Shown here piece after piece: positions 46,680 through 55,371 of a DNA stretch of 64,000 nt. Within the stretch, counting starts at the first letter, position 1. Each line of letters opens with the position of its first letter. Location of the stretch: positions 558,001-622,000 of the forward strand of contig NZ_RKLQ01000002.1 of assembly GCF_019599405.1 (NCBI RefSeq), written 5' to 3'. The position numbers were made by a program, and so were the translations under genes. The notes under the pieces are model-generated. The model saw nothing but the letters and a program-made list of their open reading frames with translations. It searched no databases and was not told the DNA's origin. This DNA is from Haloarcula salinisoli (lineage in GTDB: Archaea > Halobacteriota > Halobacteria > Halobacteriales > Haloarculaceae).

Positions 46680-46855
46680 AGCGAAACCAGCGATTTCGCT
46701 CACTTCCGATGGACTCCGTCCATCGACCTTCACGAACGCTGCGTGTTCGTTCACTTCCGATGAACGAAGTTCATCGGCGTTCGCGAACCCTTCCGGGTTC
46801 GCTCACTTCCGGGAGACGACACGCGTCTCCCGTTGTTCGCAGAACCTGCGGTTCT
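46680..46855. repeat. array of seven hairpins with TCACTTCC linkers (hairpin family locus D)
   Basis: Seven consecutive inverted repeats lie between two convergent genes. 46680-46700 has AGCGAAA arms. 46707-46725 has CGATGGA. 46732-46750 has ACGAAC. 46757-46777 has CCGATGAAC, 9 bp, loop GAA. 46783-46802 has GCGAACCC, loop TTCC. 46810-46832 has CGGGAGACG, 9 bp. 46841-46855 has AGAACC, loop TGC. Copies of CACTTCC separate them. Every stem sequence is different, but both arms match within each hairpin. Confidence 0.85.
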
Positions 46856-46857
46856 AC

Positions 46858-47757
46858 TCACTCCCTGCGGGGAACCTCGTGGCGACCGAACCCGTAGCGG
46901 AGCCGGCTTGCGAGCCGCCGCGAGAAGCGGCCGTCGTCGGCCCGCGAGCCGAAGCGTTCACCGAGTGCCTGGTAGATGAGCGGCACCGGCACTTCCTGTT
47001 CCAGTGCCTCCTGGACGGTCCAGGTCCCCGTCGACCCACCCTCGACGCGGTCGGCCACGTCGCCGAGGTCGTTGCCCTCCTCGCGGAACGCCTCCTCACA
47101 CAGTTCCAGCAGCCACGAGCGGATGACGGCGCCGTTGTTCCAGGTGCGCGCGACGGCTTCCAGGTCGAGGTCGTAGCGGCCGTTGGCCAGCAGCTCGAAC
47201 CCCTCGCCGTAGGTCTGCATCAGCGCGTACTCGACGCCGTTGTGGATCATTTTGACGTAGTGGCCCGAGCCGGCCGGGCCCATGCGGTCGTGGCCCTCGG
47301 GCCCGGTCGCGACGGCGTCGAAGACCGGCACGAGTTCGTCGTAGGCCCACTGCTTCCCGCCGACCATCAGCGAGAAGCCAAGCTCCGCGCCGGCGGGGCC
47401 GCCGGAGGTGCCACAATCGAGATACGCCGCTTTCGTCTTCGCCGCTCGGCGGACGGAGTCCTCGAAGTGGGAGTTGCCGCCGTCGACGACGACGTCGTTG
47501 CGGTCGACGTGTGGTTCCAGTTCGTCCAGTGCCGCGTCGACGGGGTCGCCAGCGGGGACCATCAGCCAGATGCGCTTGTCGCCCGACAGCGACTGCGCGA
47601 GGTCCGGGATAGAGTCCGCAGGCTGTGCCCCTGCGTCGGCGGCGTCGGCGACCGCCTCCTCGTCGATATCGAAGACGACCACGTCGTGACCCGCGTCCAG
47701 CACGCGGTCGACGACGATGCGTCCCATGCGTCCGAGTCCGATGACGCCTAGTTCCAT
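46858..47757 (-). CDS. gnd: 6-phosphogluconate dehydrogenase (decarboxylating), short type
   Basis: 299 aa. Rossmann GLGRMGRIVVDRVLDAGHDVVVFDIDEEAV, where the Asp after the second strand hints at NAD preference. Further marks are CGTSGGPAGAELGFSLMVGG, GPAGSGHYVKMIHNGVEYALMQ with the catalytic Lys, and a short C-terminal domain. Oxidises 6-phosphogluconate to ribulose 5-phosphate in the oxidative pentose phosphate pathway. The 299 aa form resembles the GntZ/YqeC class, not the 470 aa E. coli Gnd. Confidence 0.93.
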   Translation of the reverse strand: MELGVIGLGRMGRIVVDRVLDAGHDVVVFDIDEEAVADAADAGAQPADSIPDLAQSLSGDKRIWLMVPAGDPVDAALDELEPHVDRNDVVVDGGNSHFEDSVRRAAKTKAAYLDCGTSGGPAGAELGFSLMVGGKQWAYDELVPVFDAVATGPEGHDRMGPAGSGHYVKMIHNGVEYALMQTYGEGFELLANGRYDLDLEAVARTWNNGAVIRSWLLELCEEAFREEGNDLGDVADRVEGGSTGTWTVQEALEQEVPVPLIYQALGERFGSRADDGRFSRRLASRLRYGFGRHEVPRRE

Positions 47758-47816
47758 ACTCTGGCCTCAGCGAGCGGGCAGGTAGGGATTGCGATTCGGG
47801 CCGGTGCGACGGCAGG

Positions 47817-48227
47817 TCACCCGATAGTCAGCATCTCGTACCCCTCGTCGGCCAGGTCGGCGACCGACGGCGCGTGTTCGGTCTCGTCGCTGAGGAGCTC
47901 GATTCCGGACCGCTCGCAGGCCTCGACGACGTCGAACGCGTTCGCACAGTAGCCACAGGCACCGGCGAGCAGTCCCCGCTGTTCTATCTGTTCCCAGTCG
48001 TAGCTGAACGGAAGGTCCGGGCGCTCCTCGAACGCGGAGGGCCACTTGGTCGCCTGCCCGTCGAGGAACACCTGAACCTCGTAGCCGGCGTCGTCGAACT
48101 CCAGCGCGTAATTGAATGCGTTGTTGGCGACAGGGGCGTTGTCTGGCCCGGCGGAAAGTAGTATCGCGTACCTGTTCTCCGTCGCTGTGTCGTCCGAGCC
48201 GCCGGCGAATGCGTCGAGCAGTCCCAT
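47817..48227 (-). CDS. DsrE-family protein
   Basis: 136 aa. DsrE-like sulfurtransferase fold: YAILLSAGPDNAPVANNAFNYALEFDDAGYEVQVFLDGQATKWP, with CGYCANAFDVVEACERSGIELL carrying the Cys pair in the position typical of this family. Precise role unknown; sulfur relay is possible. Confidence 0.8.
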   Translation of the reverse strand: MGLLDAFAGGSDDTATENRYAILLSAGPDNAPVANNAFNYALEFDDAGYEVQVFLDGQATKWPSAFEERPDLPFSYDWEQIEQRGLLAGACGYCANAFDVVEACERSGIELLSDETEHAPSVADLADEGYEMLTIG

Positions 48228-48384
48228 GTATACTCATGGAAAACTGCCGCGGTGTCGGATAAGTGGTTTCCAGATTCACACCCAATTTTGTCCCGTCTTG
48301 GGGCTGCTGGCCGTCTCTCTGTTGGCCAACCACACTCATCCACTGGGCGGTACCCTTTCGACCCCGGCTACCCTCTCCTCGTCC

Positions 48385-49467
48385 ATGGACGAACGCGTAC
48401 GCGAACACGCACGCACACTGGTCGAGTGGAGCGCACGCATCGAAGACGGGGACGACGTCGTCCTCGAGGTCGGCGAGGGCGCCCACGACCTGGGCGTCAC
48501 CGTCGCCGAGCAGCTGGGCGAGAAAGGCGCGAACCTGCTTGCGACGTATCGTTCGCCGGAGCTCCAGCGGGCCTACCTCCGGGCCCACGACGGCGACTTC
48601 GAGGCCGACCCCGGCCACGAACTGGCGCTGTACGAGGCCGCCGACAGCGTTCTCATCCTGAAGGGGTCGAACAACACTGCCGGCAGCGCGGACGTGCCCG
48701 GTGACGTTCGGCAGGCCCACTCGAAGGCCCGCCAGGCCATCCGGGAAGCCCGCCTCGACACCGACTGGGTCTCGACCCAGCACCCGACGCGGGCGATGGC
48801 CCAGCAGGCCGGGATGGCCTACGCCGAGTATCAGGAGTTCGTCTACGACGCGACGCTGCGGGACTGGGAGGCGCTGGCCGAGGAGCAAGCGAGACTCAAG
48901 GACATCCTCGACGACGGCGAGACGGTCCGCATCCGAAACGAGGGAACGGACCTCACCCTGGACATCGGGGACCGTATCGCGGTCAACTCCGCGGCTAGCG
49001 TCGCCTACGACTCCCACAACCTCCCGTCGGGCGAGGTCTTTACCGCCCCGGCCGACACCGCCGGCGTCGTCACCTTCGACGTGCCGATGACCATCCAGGG
49101 CCGTCGCGTGCGCGACGTGAAACTGACGTTCAAGGACGGCGTCGTGGTCGACTACGCGGCCGAACAGGGCGCCGACGTCATCGAGGAGGTGTTAGAGACC
49201 GACGGCGGTTCGCGACGGCTGGGCGAGCTGGGCATCGGGATGAACCGCGGCGTCGACCGGGTCACCGACAACATCCTCTTCGACGAGAAGATGGGCGGTA
49301 CCGTCCATCTGGCGCTGGGGCGGGCCTACGACGCCTGCCTGCCCGAGGGCGAGGCCGGCAACGACAGCGCGGTCCACGAGGACCTCATCACCACGATGGG
49401 CGAGGGGTCGCGTCTGGAGGTCGACGGCGAGACGGTGCAGGTCGACGGGCAGTTTGTGTGGGAGTGA
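48385..49467 (+). CDS. M29-family aminopeptidase
   Basis: 360 aa. Thermophilic metallo-aminopeptidase family (AmpS/PepS-like). Features: N-terminal VREHARTLVEWSARIEDGDDVVLEVGEG, LPSGEVFTAP with the metal Glu, and C-terminal LGELGIGMNRGVDRVTDNILFDEKMGGTVHLALG with Glu/His ligands. Start at ATG 48385; the open frame upstream overlaps the divergent DsrE gene and is ignored. Confidence 0.92.
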   Translation: MDERVREHARTLVEWSARIEDGDDVVLEVGEGAHDLGVTVAEQLGEKGANLLATYRSPELQRAYLRAHDGDFEADPGHELALYEAADSVLILKGSNNTAGSADVPGDVRQAHSKARQAIREARLDTDWVSTQHPTRAMAQQAGMAYAEYQEFVYDATLRDWEALAEEQARLKDILDDGETVRIRNEGTDLTLDIGDRIAVNSAASVAYDSHNLPSGEVFTAPADTAGVVTFDVPMTIQGRRVRDVKLTFKDGVVVDYAAEQGADVIEEVLETDGGSRRLGELGIGMNRGVDRVTDNILFDEKMGGTVHLALGRAYDACLPEGEAGNDSAVHEDLITTMGEGSRLEVDGETVQVDGQFVWE

Positions 49468-49575
49468 GCGAACCCCGAGGATTTCGCGAACGCCGATGAA
49501 CGTAGTTCGTCGGAAGTGAGCGGAGCCGCAGGCTCCGCGAGAACCGCCGGAGGGAAGCGCTGTCGCTCCGATGTC
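49468..49575. repeat. hairpin family locus E
   Basis: CCGATGAAC-GTA-GTTCGTCGG (49493-49513, one mismatch) and CGGAGCC-GCA-GGCTCCG (49521-49537), joined by GGAAGTGAG. This is the reverse complement of the CACTTCC linker of locus D, so the same vocabulary is used in the opposite orientation after the aminopeptidase stop. Confidence 0.7.
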
Positions 49576-49758
49576 GTCAGTTAAATCCGCGAAAGGGGTG
49601 GGGGGTGGGGGGTGGTGGCACCCAAAGTGGGTGCAGTCGGTGCTTCGACAGTGGTGGTAAAGAAGGTTCCGGCCGAGGTGTTGCGGTTTTCGTTACTCGA
49701 ATGACGAATCCTCCCCGCGGCGATAACACATATGTGCCGCCACCGCATACCACTGCCC

Positions 49759-50247
49759 GTGACGACGGTGTCGTCGGACGGCGCGAACGGCGTCGCCGAC
49801 ATCCGTATTCGCACGGCCGAACGGGCGGACCTGCTGGCGATACACCGCATCGAGCAGGCGGTGTTCCCCCAGCCCTGGCCGTTCTCGGCGCTGGAGAGCT
49901 ATCTGGGGGAGTCGGGCTTTCTCGTCGCCGAGACCGACACCGACGAGGCTCGCGTCGCCGGCTACGTCATCGCCGACACCGTCCCCAATCACGGGACGCC
50001 GCTGGGCCACGTCAAGGACCTCGCAGTCTGTGAGGAACACCGGCGTGAAGGCGTCGCGACGGCGCTCTTGCGTCGGGCGCTCTCCAAGCTGGAGTCGGTC
50101 GGCGCGGACTCGGCCAAGCTGGAGGTCCGGGCCGAAAACGAGGAGGCACTCCGACTCTACCGCCAGTTCGGCTTCGAACACCGCAAGACCATCCCGAACT
50201 ACTACAGCAACGGCGAGGACGCGCTTGTGATGGTCCGGTTGCTGTAG
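49759..50247 (+). CDS. rimI: RimI-like N-alpha-acetyltransferase (GNAT)
   Basis: 162 aa. GNAT fold: IRIRTAERADLLAIHRIEQAVFPQPWP, GYVIADTVPNHGTPLGHVKDLAVCEEHRREGVATALLRRAL (acetyl-CoA loop, R-x2-G-x-A), and AENEEALRLYRQFGFEHRKTIPNYYSNGEDALVM. The archaeal homologues acetylate protein N-termini. GTG 49759 is chosen for fit to homologues; an in-frame ATG at 49732 would add nine residues. Confidence 0.88.
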   Translation: MTTVSSDGANGVADIRIRTAERADLLAIHRIEQAVFPQPWPFSALESYLGESGFLVAETDTDEARVAGYVIADTVPNHGTPLGHVKDLAVCEEHRREGVATALLRRALSKLESVGADSAKLEVRAENEEALRLYRQFGFEHRKTIPNYYSNGEDALVMVRLL

Positions 50248-50335
50248 TCGTTGCTGTCTGAACCGACGATACCCGCGGTCCAGCGCACGTCGAATCAGAC
50301 CCGATTTATGACGGCAGCCCCTCCACACAGCTACC

Positions 50336-50719
50336 ATGGGATACGCCTGTCCAGTCTGTTCGGACCCGCAGGCCGACGCCACGCATCTGGCGAACCACCT
50401 CGCCTTCACCGCGCTGACCGGCGGCGACGACCACGAGGCGTGGCTGGACGACCACGTCCCCGAGTGGGGGCAGTTCGGCGAGACGGAACTGGCCGAGCAC
50501 GTGGTCGACCACGCCGAGGAGCGGGAGTTCCCGCAGGTGTTCGAGGAGAGTGGTACGGGTGAGCACGCTCCCGACGACCTGCCATCGGGCGCAGACAGCC
50601 ACCGCGGCGCGGCGTCGGTGAGTGACGAGGACGCCGAAGTGCTCGCGGAGGCCCGCGAGCTGACAAAGGAGATGCTCGAAGCGGAGGACGAAGACGCGGG
50701 CGAAGACGAAACCCAGTAA
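50336..50719 (+). CDS. conserved haloarchaeal zinc-finger-like protein (DUF5810-like)
   Basis: 127 aa. The N-terminal YACPVCSDPQADATHLANHLAFTAL gives a C-x2-C ... H-x3-H zinc-finger arrangement. An acidic helical tail follows. Usually followed in haloarchaea by a DUF5809-type gene, as here. Function unknown. Confidence 0.8.
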   Translation: MGYACPVCSDPQADATHLANHLAFTALTGGDDHEAWLDDHVPEWGQFGETELAEHVVDHAEEREFPQVFEESGTGEHAPDDLPSGADSHRGAASVSDEDAEVLAEARELTKEMLEAEDEDAGEDETQ

Positions 50720-50743
50720 TCCCGCGAGTGTCTACGAGCGGGC

Positions 50744-51157
50744 ATGGAGACCGAGGGGCAGTTCTCGCCGTCGACAGCCGCTGTGGCGCGTGACCGCTAC
50801 GAGTCGCTGGGCTCGACCGCACAGGTCGTCGTCAAGGAGGTCGCCAAGGCGATGGGCCTCGACAAAGCGGAGTACCGCGAGCGGGTCACTGGCGAGGTCG
50901 TCGAGACGGCCCGGGACGTACTCTTTGCGGAGTCGCTCGCGGTGACGGTCGGCAGCCGCGAGGAGTTCGACGCGTGGCGCGACGAGACGGACCACGAGGT
51001 CGAGGTCATCGGCGCGGACAACGTCGACAACGTCGTCTGGCACGCCCCCGACTTCGCCGAGACGGCCGTCGCCGCGACCTACCAGTCCGAACGCGACGCC
51101 GCCGTCGGCACGCTCCGCCGGCAGGCCTTCGGCCGCATCTACAGCGAGGTCGTCTGA
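50744..51157 (+). CDS. conserved haloarchaeal protein (DUF5809-like)
   Basis: 137 aa: FSPSTAAVARDRYESLGSTAQVVVKEVAKAMGL, YRERVTGEVVETARDVLFAESLAVTVGSREEF and VWHAPDFAETAVAATYQSERDAAVGTLRRQAFGRIYSEVV. Soluble, alpha/beta, no known motif. The stop overlaps the next ATG by one base. Confidence 0.78.
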   Translation: METEGQFSPSTAAVARDRYESLGSTAQVVVKEVAKAMGLDKAEYRERVTGEVVETARDVLFAESLAVTVGSREEFDAWRDETDHEVEVIGADNVDNVVWHAPDFAETAVAATYQSERDAAVGTLRRQAFGRIYSEVV

Positions 51158-51627
51158 TGCGCCGGGTCACCCGGAACTTCCTGCTGGCGATGGCTGTCGT
51201 CGGCGTCCTGTTGCTGGCGATGGGAGCCCTGCCGAGCTACCTCCGGAGCGGTGACCCCTACTACATGACCGCGACGCCCGTCGGCGAGGTCGATAACGGT
51301 ACCGCGAACGCGACGGGCGGGACCACCGCCACGCCAACCGCCGCGACAGCCAGCACAGAGAACACGAGCGTCGTCGACGCGGGGACTCTCTCCGAGCGGC
51401 GCTACCCCTACACCACGGAAGCGCTGGAAAACGCGACAGACGATAGCGCGGGCCAGTCGACGGCCTACTACCGGGGGCCGGTCGGCATCAAGGGCGCCTT
51501 TACCCACTCGCCGTTCGACGAGTACGACTCACTCGCCCAGCAGTACCCCGCGGCCGTCGACGGTGACGCCGTCCGCGTGAGCCACGACGGAACCGTTTAC
51601 CGGCTGGCGGTGACACAGACCCCATGA
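51157..51627 (+). CDS. membrane-anchored haloarchaeal protein of unknown function
   Basis: 156 aa. An N-terminal basic start and one helix (about 8-27, FLLAMAVVGVLLLAMGALP), then a Thr/Ala/Asn-rich linker with sequons and a compact C-terminal part (SAGQSTAYYRGPVGIKGAFTHSPFDEYDSL). Located outside the membrane by topology. Its start shares a base with the preceding stop, and its stop overlaps the Nudix ATG by 4 nt, so it is real and co-translated. Confidence 0.75.
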   Translation: MRRVTRNFLLAMAVVGVLLLAMGALPSYLRSGDPYYMTATPVGEVDNGTANATGGTTATPTAATASTENTSVVDAGTLSERRYPYTTEALENATDDSAGQSTAYYRGPVGIKGAFTHSPFDEYDSLAQQYPAAVDGDAVRVSHDGTVYRLAVTQTP

Positions 51628-52166
51628 GCCGCGACCCGACCCACGAGTGGCCCGTCCTCGAAAGCACGGCCGAGTACGAGACCGGCTGGTACACCGGCGG
51701 CTACGACCGCGTGCGCCAGCCCGACGGCTCCGAGAAACAGTACTACTGGGCCGACTTGCCCGACGCCGTCGTCGTCGTCGCCCGCACCGGCGACGAACTG
51801 GTCCTGGTCGACCAGTACCGCCCCACCATCCGCCAGCAGTGTCTCGAACTCCCCGCCGGCATCGTCGAAGACGGCGAGTCCTACACCACCGCCGGCGCTC
51901 GGGAACTGCGCGAGGAGACCGGCTTCGAACCGTCGGGCGTCTCGCTGTTGGAGTCGTTCGACTGTGCGACCGGCGTCCTGCGCCATCGCCGGGGTATCGT
52001 CTTCGCCGAGGGGCTCACCCCGACCGACCAGGAACTCGACGACAACGAGTTCCTCTCGGTGACCACGGTCCCCATCGACGACGCGCTCGACGTCGCCCGG
52101 CGCGAACCGGCCAACGACGCCACTATCGAGGGTGTGTTGCTGGCACAGGCCGAGGGGCTCATCTGA
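51624..52166 (+). CDS. Nudix hydrolase, ADP-ribose pyrophosphatase-like
   Basis: 180 aa. Complete Nudix box G-x5-E-x7-RE-x2-EE-x-G in GIVEDGESYTTAGARELREETG. Upstream VLVDQYRPTIRQQCLELPAG is typical of ADP-ribose pyrophosphatases (NudF-like). Hydrolyses nucleoside diphosphates linked to another moiety. Confidence 0.9.
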   Translation: MSRDPTHEWPVLESTAEYETGWYTGGYDRVRQPDGSEKQYYWADLPDAVVVVARTGDELVLVDQYRPTIRQQCLELPAGIVEDGESYTTAGARELREETGFEPSGVSLLESFDCATGVLRHRRGIVFAEGLTPTDQELDDNEFLSVTTVPIDDALDVARREPANDATIEGVLLAQAEGLI

Positions 52167-52278
52167 TTTCGGGCTGTCCTGACTTGTCGTCCGTCGTGTC
52201 CGGTTCCAGCGAGTCCACCGGCGCCGTGACCTCACAAACCGCAAGCGGCTAATGTGTTCACTGTCCTATCGTTCGTTC

Positions 52279-52671
52279 ATGGACGGCGAAATCGGGAACG
52301 AAGAGATGCGAGAGCTTCTGGACGCGGACGGCACGGAGATAATCGACATCCGCTCCCCGGCGGCGTTCCGGCGGGGCCACATCCCCGGTAGCGAGAACGT
52401 CCCGCTGCCCTCGCTGGTCGACAGCGTCGAGCAGTTCGACGACGCCGAGCGGGTCGTGACGGTCTGTCCGAAGGGGAAATCCAGCGTCCAGGCCGCTCGT
52501 CTCATCGCCTCTTACGAGGGGTTCGACGGCCGGGTTGAGAGCTTCGAACCGGGGCTGACGGGCTGGGACGGCGGATTCGCCGAGGGCGACGGGGCGGCCA
52601 GCGACGGCGGTAGCGAAGGGGCTGGCGCCGACTCGACGCCAGCCGACGAAGGTCCGGACGCTCCGTTCTGA
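52279..52671 (+). CDS. rhodanese-like domain protein
   Basis: 130 aa from ATG 52279 (MDGEIGNEEM). Rhodanese pattern: IIDIRSPAAFRRGHIPGSENVPL, active-site loop VCPKGKSSVQAARLI with Cys, and GWDGGF near the end. An acidic Gly/Ser tail follows. Possible thiosulfate or persulfide carrier. Confidence 0.88.
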   Translation: MDGEIGNEEMRELLDADGTEIIDIRSPAAFRRGHIPGSENVPLPSLVDSVEQFDDAERVVTVCPKGKSSVQAARLIASYEGFDGRVESFEPGLTGWDGGFAEGDGAASDGGSEGAGADSTPADEGPDAPF

Positions 52672-52806
52672 AGGCCCGTTCCGAGCGCGCCGGTCGCAGA
52701 TGGGCCACTCTATACTCTATTGGGGGGTGTTTCGTCAGCAACGCGAGGCCGAACAGAACCGGCGTTATCTGTCGGTTCTCCACGCGAACTGTGGGGGTCG
52801 GCCAGC

Positions 52807-53589
52807 TCACCGAAGTTCGGTCAGCCGGCTGCCCAGCACCTCCCGAATCGCGCCGCTGTCCCCACCGATACGGAGTATCTGATAGCCGGCGTCGATAGCC
52901 GCCTGGGCCGCCATCGGGTCGTTCTGGATGCGGCCGATGGGGACGTCGGCAGCGAGACAGGCTTCCAGTGTGCGGTCGACAGCCGCCTCGACGGCGTCGT
53001 CGGTGTCTGCCAGTGGCTCGCCGCCCGACAGCGACATCGAGAGGTCCGCCGGCCCGACGAAGGCAAAGCCAAGCTGGGGGATATCGAGTATCTCCTCGAC
53101 GTTGTCGACGGCGCGCTGGTTCTCTATCATCGTCCCGACCAGCACCTCGCTGTCCTCGCCGCCGACGAAGCTGTCGACGTAGCCCGCCCACTTGCCCGAC
53201 CGTCCCACGCCGACCCCACGGTCGCCCACGTCCCCGTCGTGAGCGAAGTAGGCGGCCTCGACCGCCGGGCGCAGCTGGTCGGCGGTCTCGATACGGGGCA
53301 GCAGGATAGTCCGCACACCGGCATCCAGCACCTTCCGGACGAGGGCGGGTTCGGGCTTGGGCAGCCGGACCAGCAGCTCGATACCGCCCGCTTCGGCGGC
53401 CCGCGTCAGCTCCGCCAGCGCGGTGCTGTCGTACGGGCTTGGGCCGCCGTGTTCGAGGTCCAGCCAGACGTAGTCCAGCCCGACGTCGCCCATAATCTCG
53501 ATGACCGTCGGCGAGTAGGTCGCCGCGGCGGCGCCAAAGACCGTCTCGCCCGATTCGAGCGCCCGCCGAAGCCCGTTCTCGCTTCTCAT
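52807..53589 (-). CDS. HpcH/HpaI-family aldolase
   Basis: 260 aa. Divalent-metal-dependent class II aldolase related to 2-dehydro-3-deoxy-glucarate and 4-hydroxy-2-oxoheptanedioate aldolases. Seen: VWLDLEHGGPS with the catalytic His, RTILLPRIETADQL with the metal Glu, GTMIENQRAVDNVEEIL and FAFVGPADLSMSLG-like (FVGPADLSMSLS). ATG 53589 (MRSENGLRRAL). The physiological substrate cannot be deduced. Confidence 0.88.
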   Translation of the reverse strand: MRSENGLRRALESGETVFGAAAATYSPTVIEIMGDVGLDYVWLDLEHGGPSPYDSTALAELTRAAEAGGIELLVRLPKPEPALVRKVLDAGVRTILLPRIETADQLRPAVEAAYFAHDGDVGDRGVGVGRSGKWAGYVDSFVGGEDSEVLVGTMIENQRAVDNVEEILDIPQLGFAFVGPADLSMSLSGGEPLADTDDAVEAAVDRTLEACLAADVPIGRIQNDPMAAQAAIDAGYQILRIGGDSGAIREVLGSRLTELR

Positions 53590-53824
53590 GGTGTTCGCTC
53601 CGCGGTGGCGCCTGTCGACCCACCGGGTCGCACAGCCGGGCCGGACGCGGCGGCCCGGAGCGGCCATCGCCGGTCGAAGCGCTGTCGACACGTGCCTGCC
53701 ATGTGTGGCATACACTAACATATTACTGGCGGCGACTTAAAATGTAGCCCGAACAACCTGTCTGGGGGCCACCAGGTCGGGGCAGGCCTGCTGTGTGGCG
53801 CTGTCCCAAACCATAATGTGACAG

Positions 53825-53841
53825 AAATTGTTATACAATTT
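53825..53841 (+). promoter_or_regulatory. 17-bp palindrome abutting the lpd-like start codon
   Basis: AAATTG-TTATA-CAATTT, perfect 6-bp arms around a TATA-like centre, ending one base before ATG 53842. Candidate operator or start-masking hairpin. A GTG at 53818 would place it inside the coding sequence. Confidence 0.55.
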
Positions 53842-55257
53842 ATGAGTCACGCAGACAGCGCGCTCGCGACGGACCTCCTCGTCATCGGGGCCGGGCCGGG
53901 CGGCTACACGGCGGCGATTCGGGGCGCACAGCGGGGACTGGACGTCGTCCTGGTCGAGCGGGAGACGGTCGGCGGCGTCTGTATCAACCACGGCTGTATC
54001 CCGGCCAAATCGCTCATCCACGCCGCCGGGTTCCAGAAAGACATCCAGCACTGGTCGGATATCGGCATCGAGACGGGCGAGGTGTCGGTGGACTTCGACG
54101 CTATCCAGGACTGGAAGAACGACGTCATCGAGCGGCTGACCGACAACATCCGCGCGGGGCTGGACGACCACGACGTCCGGCTCCTGGGCGGGACGGCGAG
54201 CTTTCGGGACTCCTCGACCGTCGTCGTCGAGGGCGAGCGGGGCGACCGAACTATCGAGTTCGACAACGCTATCGTCGCGACCGGCTCCGAGCCGCTCGAA
54301 CTCCCCGGGCTGGGGTTCGACAACGACCGCGTCATCTCCTCGCGGGAGGTCCTCCAGCTCGACGCGGTGCCCGAGGAGCTCGTCGTGGTTGGCGGCGGCT
54401 ACATCGGGATGGAGGCCGTCACGAAGTTCGCCAAGTTCGGCTCGTCGGTCAGAGTCGTCGAGGCACGCGACCGCGTTCTGGGGATGTTCGAGGAGGAAAT
54501 CGTCGACACCATCCAGGAGACCAGCGAGATGTACACCGACGGTATCTACACGAACGCCATGGCCACGGGGCTGGAGTACGACGACGAGGGCCGGCCGGTG
54601 TTACTCGTCGACCACGACGGCACGGAACGGCGGCTCTCGGCCGACTACGTCATCGTCGCGGCGGGGCGGGACACGACGGCGGCTCGGGACCGTATCGCCC
54701 TGGAGAACACGGACGTCGAACTGACCGAGAGGGGGTACATCGAGACGGACGACCAACTGCGGACGACGGACGAGAACATCTTCGCCGTCGGCGACGCCGC
54801 GGGCGAGCCGTTCCTGGCCCACGTCGCCTACGAGGAGGGAAAGGTCGCCGCCGCCGCTGCGGCCGGCGACGACGCCGCGCTGGGCACCGATTACCTCCCC
54901 TCTGTGATGTACACCGACCCGGAGGTCGCGGTGGTCGGCCACAGCGAGTCCGAGGCCCGTGAGGCGTACGCCGACGTGCTGGTCGGCCGGGTGCCGATGT
55001 CCTCCTCGGGTCGCGCGCTCTCGGCGAACAAACCGGCGGGCTACGTGAAGGTGGTCGCGGCCCCCGACGGCGAACTGCTGGGTGCACAGGTCGTCGGCGC
55101 CCGCGCCTCCGACACTATCGCCGAGGCGACGCTGGCGCTGGAACTGGACGCCACTGTCGACGACCTCAGGGGGACGGCCCACGCCCATCCGACCTTCCCC
55201 GAGGCGCTGGCGGACGCCGCTGCCGACGCCGTCGGGGAGTCAATCCACTCCCACTAG
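53842..55257 (+). CDS. lpdA: dihydrolipoamide dehydrogenase-like flavoprotein
   Basis: 471 aa pyridine nucleotide-disulfide oxidoreductase. FAD motif VIGAGPGGYTAAIRGAQRG, redox Cys pair GGVCINHGCIPAK, NAD motif VVGGGYIGMEAVTKFAKFG, FAVGDAAGEP, and the C-terminal HAHPTFPEAL His-Glu dyad. Oxidises protein-bound or free dihydrolipoamide. No E1/E2 2-oxoacid dehydrogenase genes are adjacent, so it is a stand-alone copy. ATG 53842; a GTG eight codons upstream is possible. Confidence 0.9.
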   Translation: MSHADSALATDLLVIGAGPGGYTAAIRGAQRGLDVVLVERETVGGVCINHGCIPAKSLIHAAGFQKDIQHWSDIGIETGEVSVDFDAIQDWKNDVIERLTDNIRAGLDDHDVRLLGGTASFRDSSTVVVEGERGDRTIEFDNAIVATGSEPLELPGLGFDNDRVISSREVLQLDAVPEELVVVGGGYIGMEAVTKFAKFGSSVRVVEARDRVLGMFEEEIVDTIQETSEMYTDGIYTNAMATGLEYDDEGRPVLLVDHDGTERRLSADYVIVAAGRDTTAARDRIALENTDVELTERGYIETDDQLRTTDENIFAVGDAAGEPFLAHVAYEEGKVAAAAAAGDDAALGTDYLPSVMYTDPEVAVVGHSESEAREAYADVLVGRVPMSSSGRALSANKPAGYVKVVAAPDGELLGAQVVGARASDTIAEATLALELDATVDDLRGTAHAHPTFPEALADAAADAVGESIHSH

Positions 55258-55371
55258 CGCCGTTCGACCCTGGTATCTCACGCTTGTCACTGCCTGCCAT
55301 TCGGCTGCTCGCTACCTGGCACTTGCTAGCACATCCAAACAGCTATGGACATTTAGCATTATAGTCATATC

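Noticed and set aside
46680-46855. CRISPR array or decayed coding sequence
   Set aside because: The only repeated unit is the short CACTTCC linker; the segments between are self-complementary rather than unique spacers, and no reading frame with family similarity spans them.
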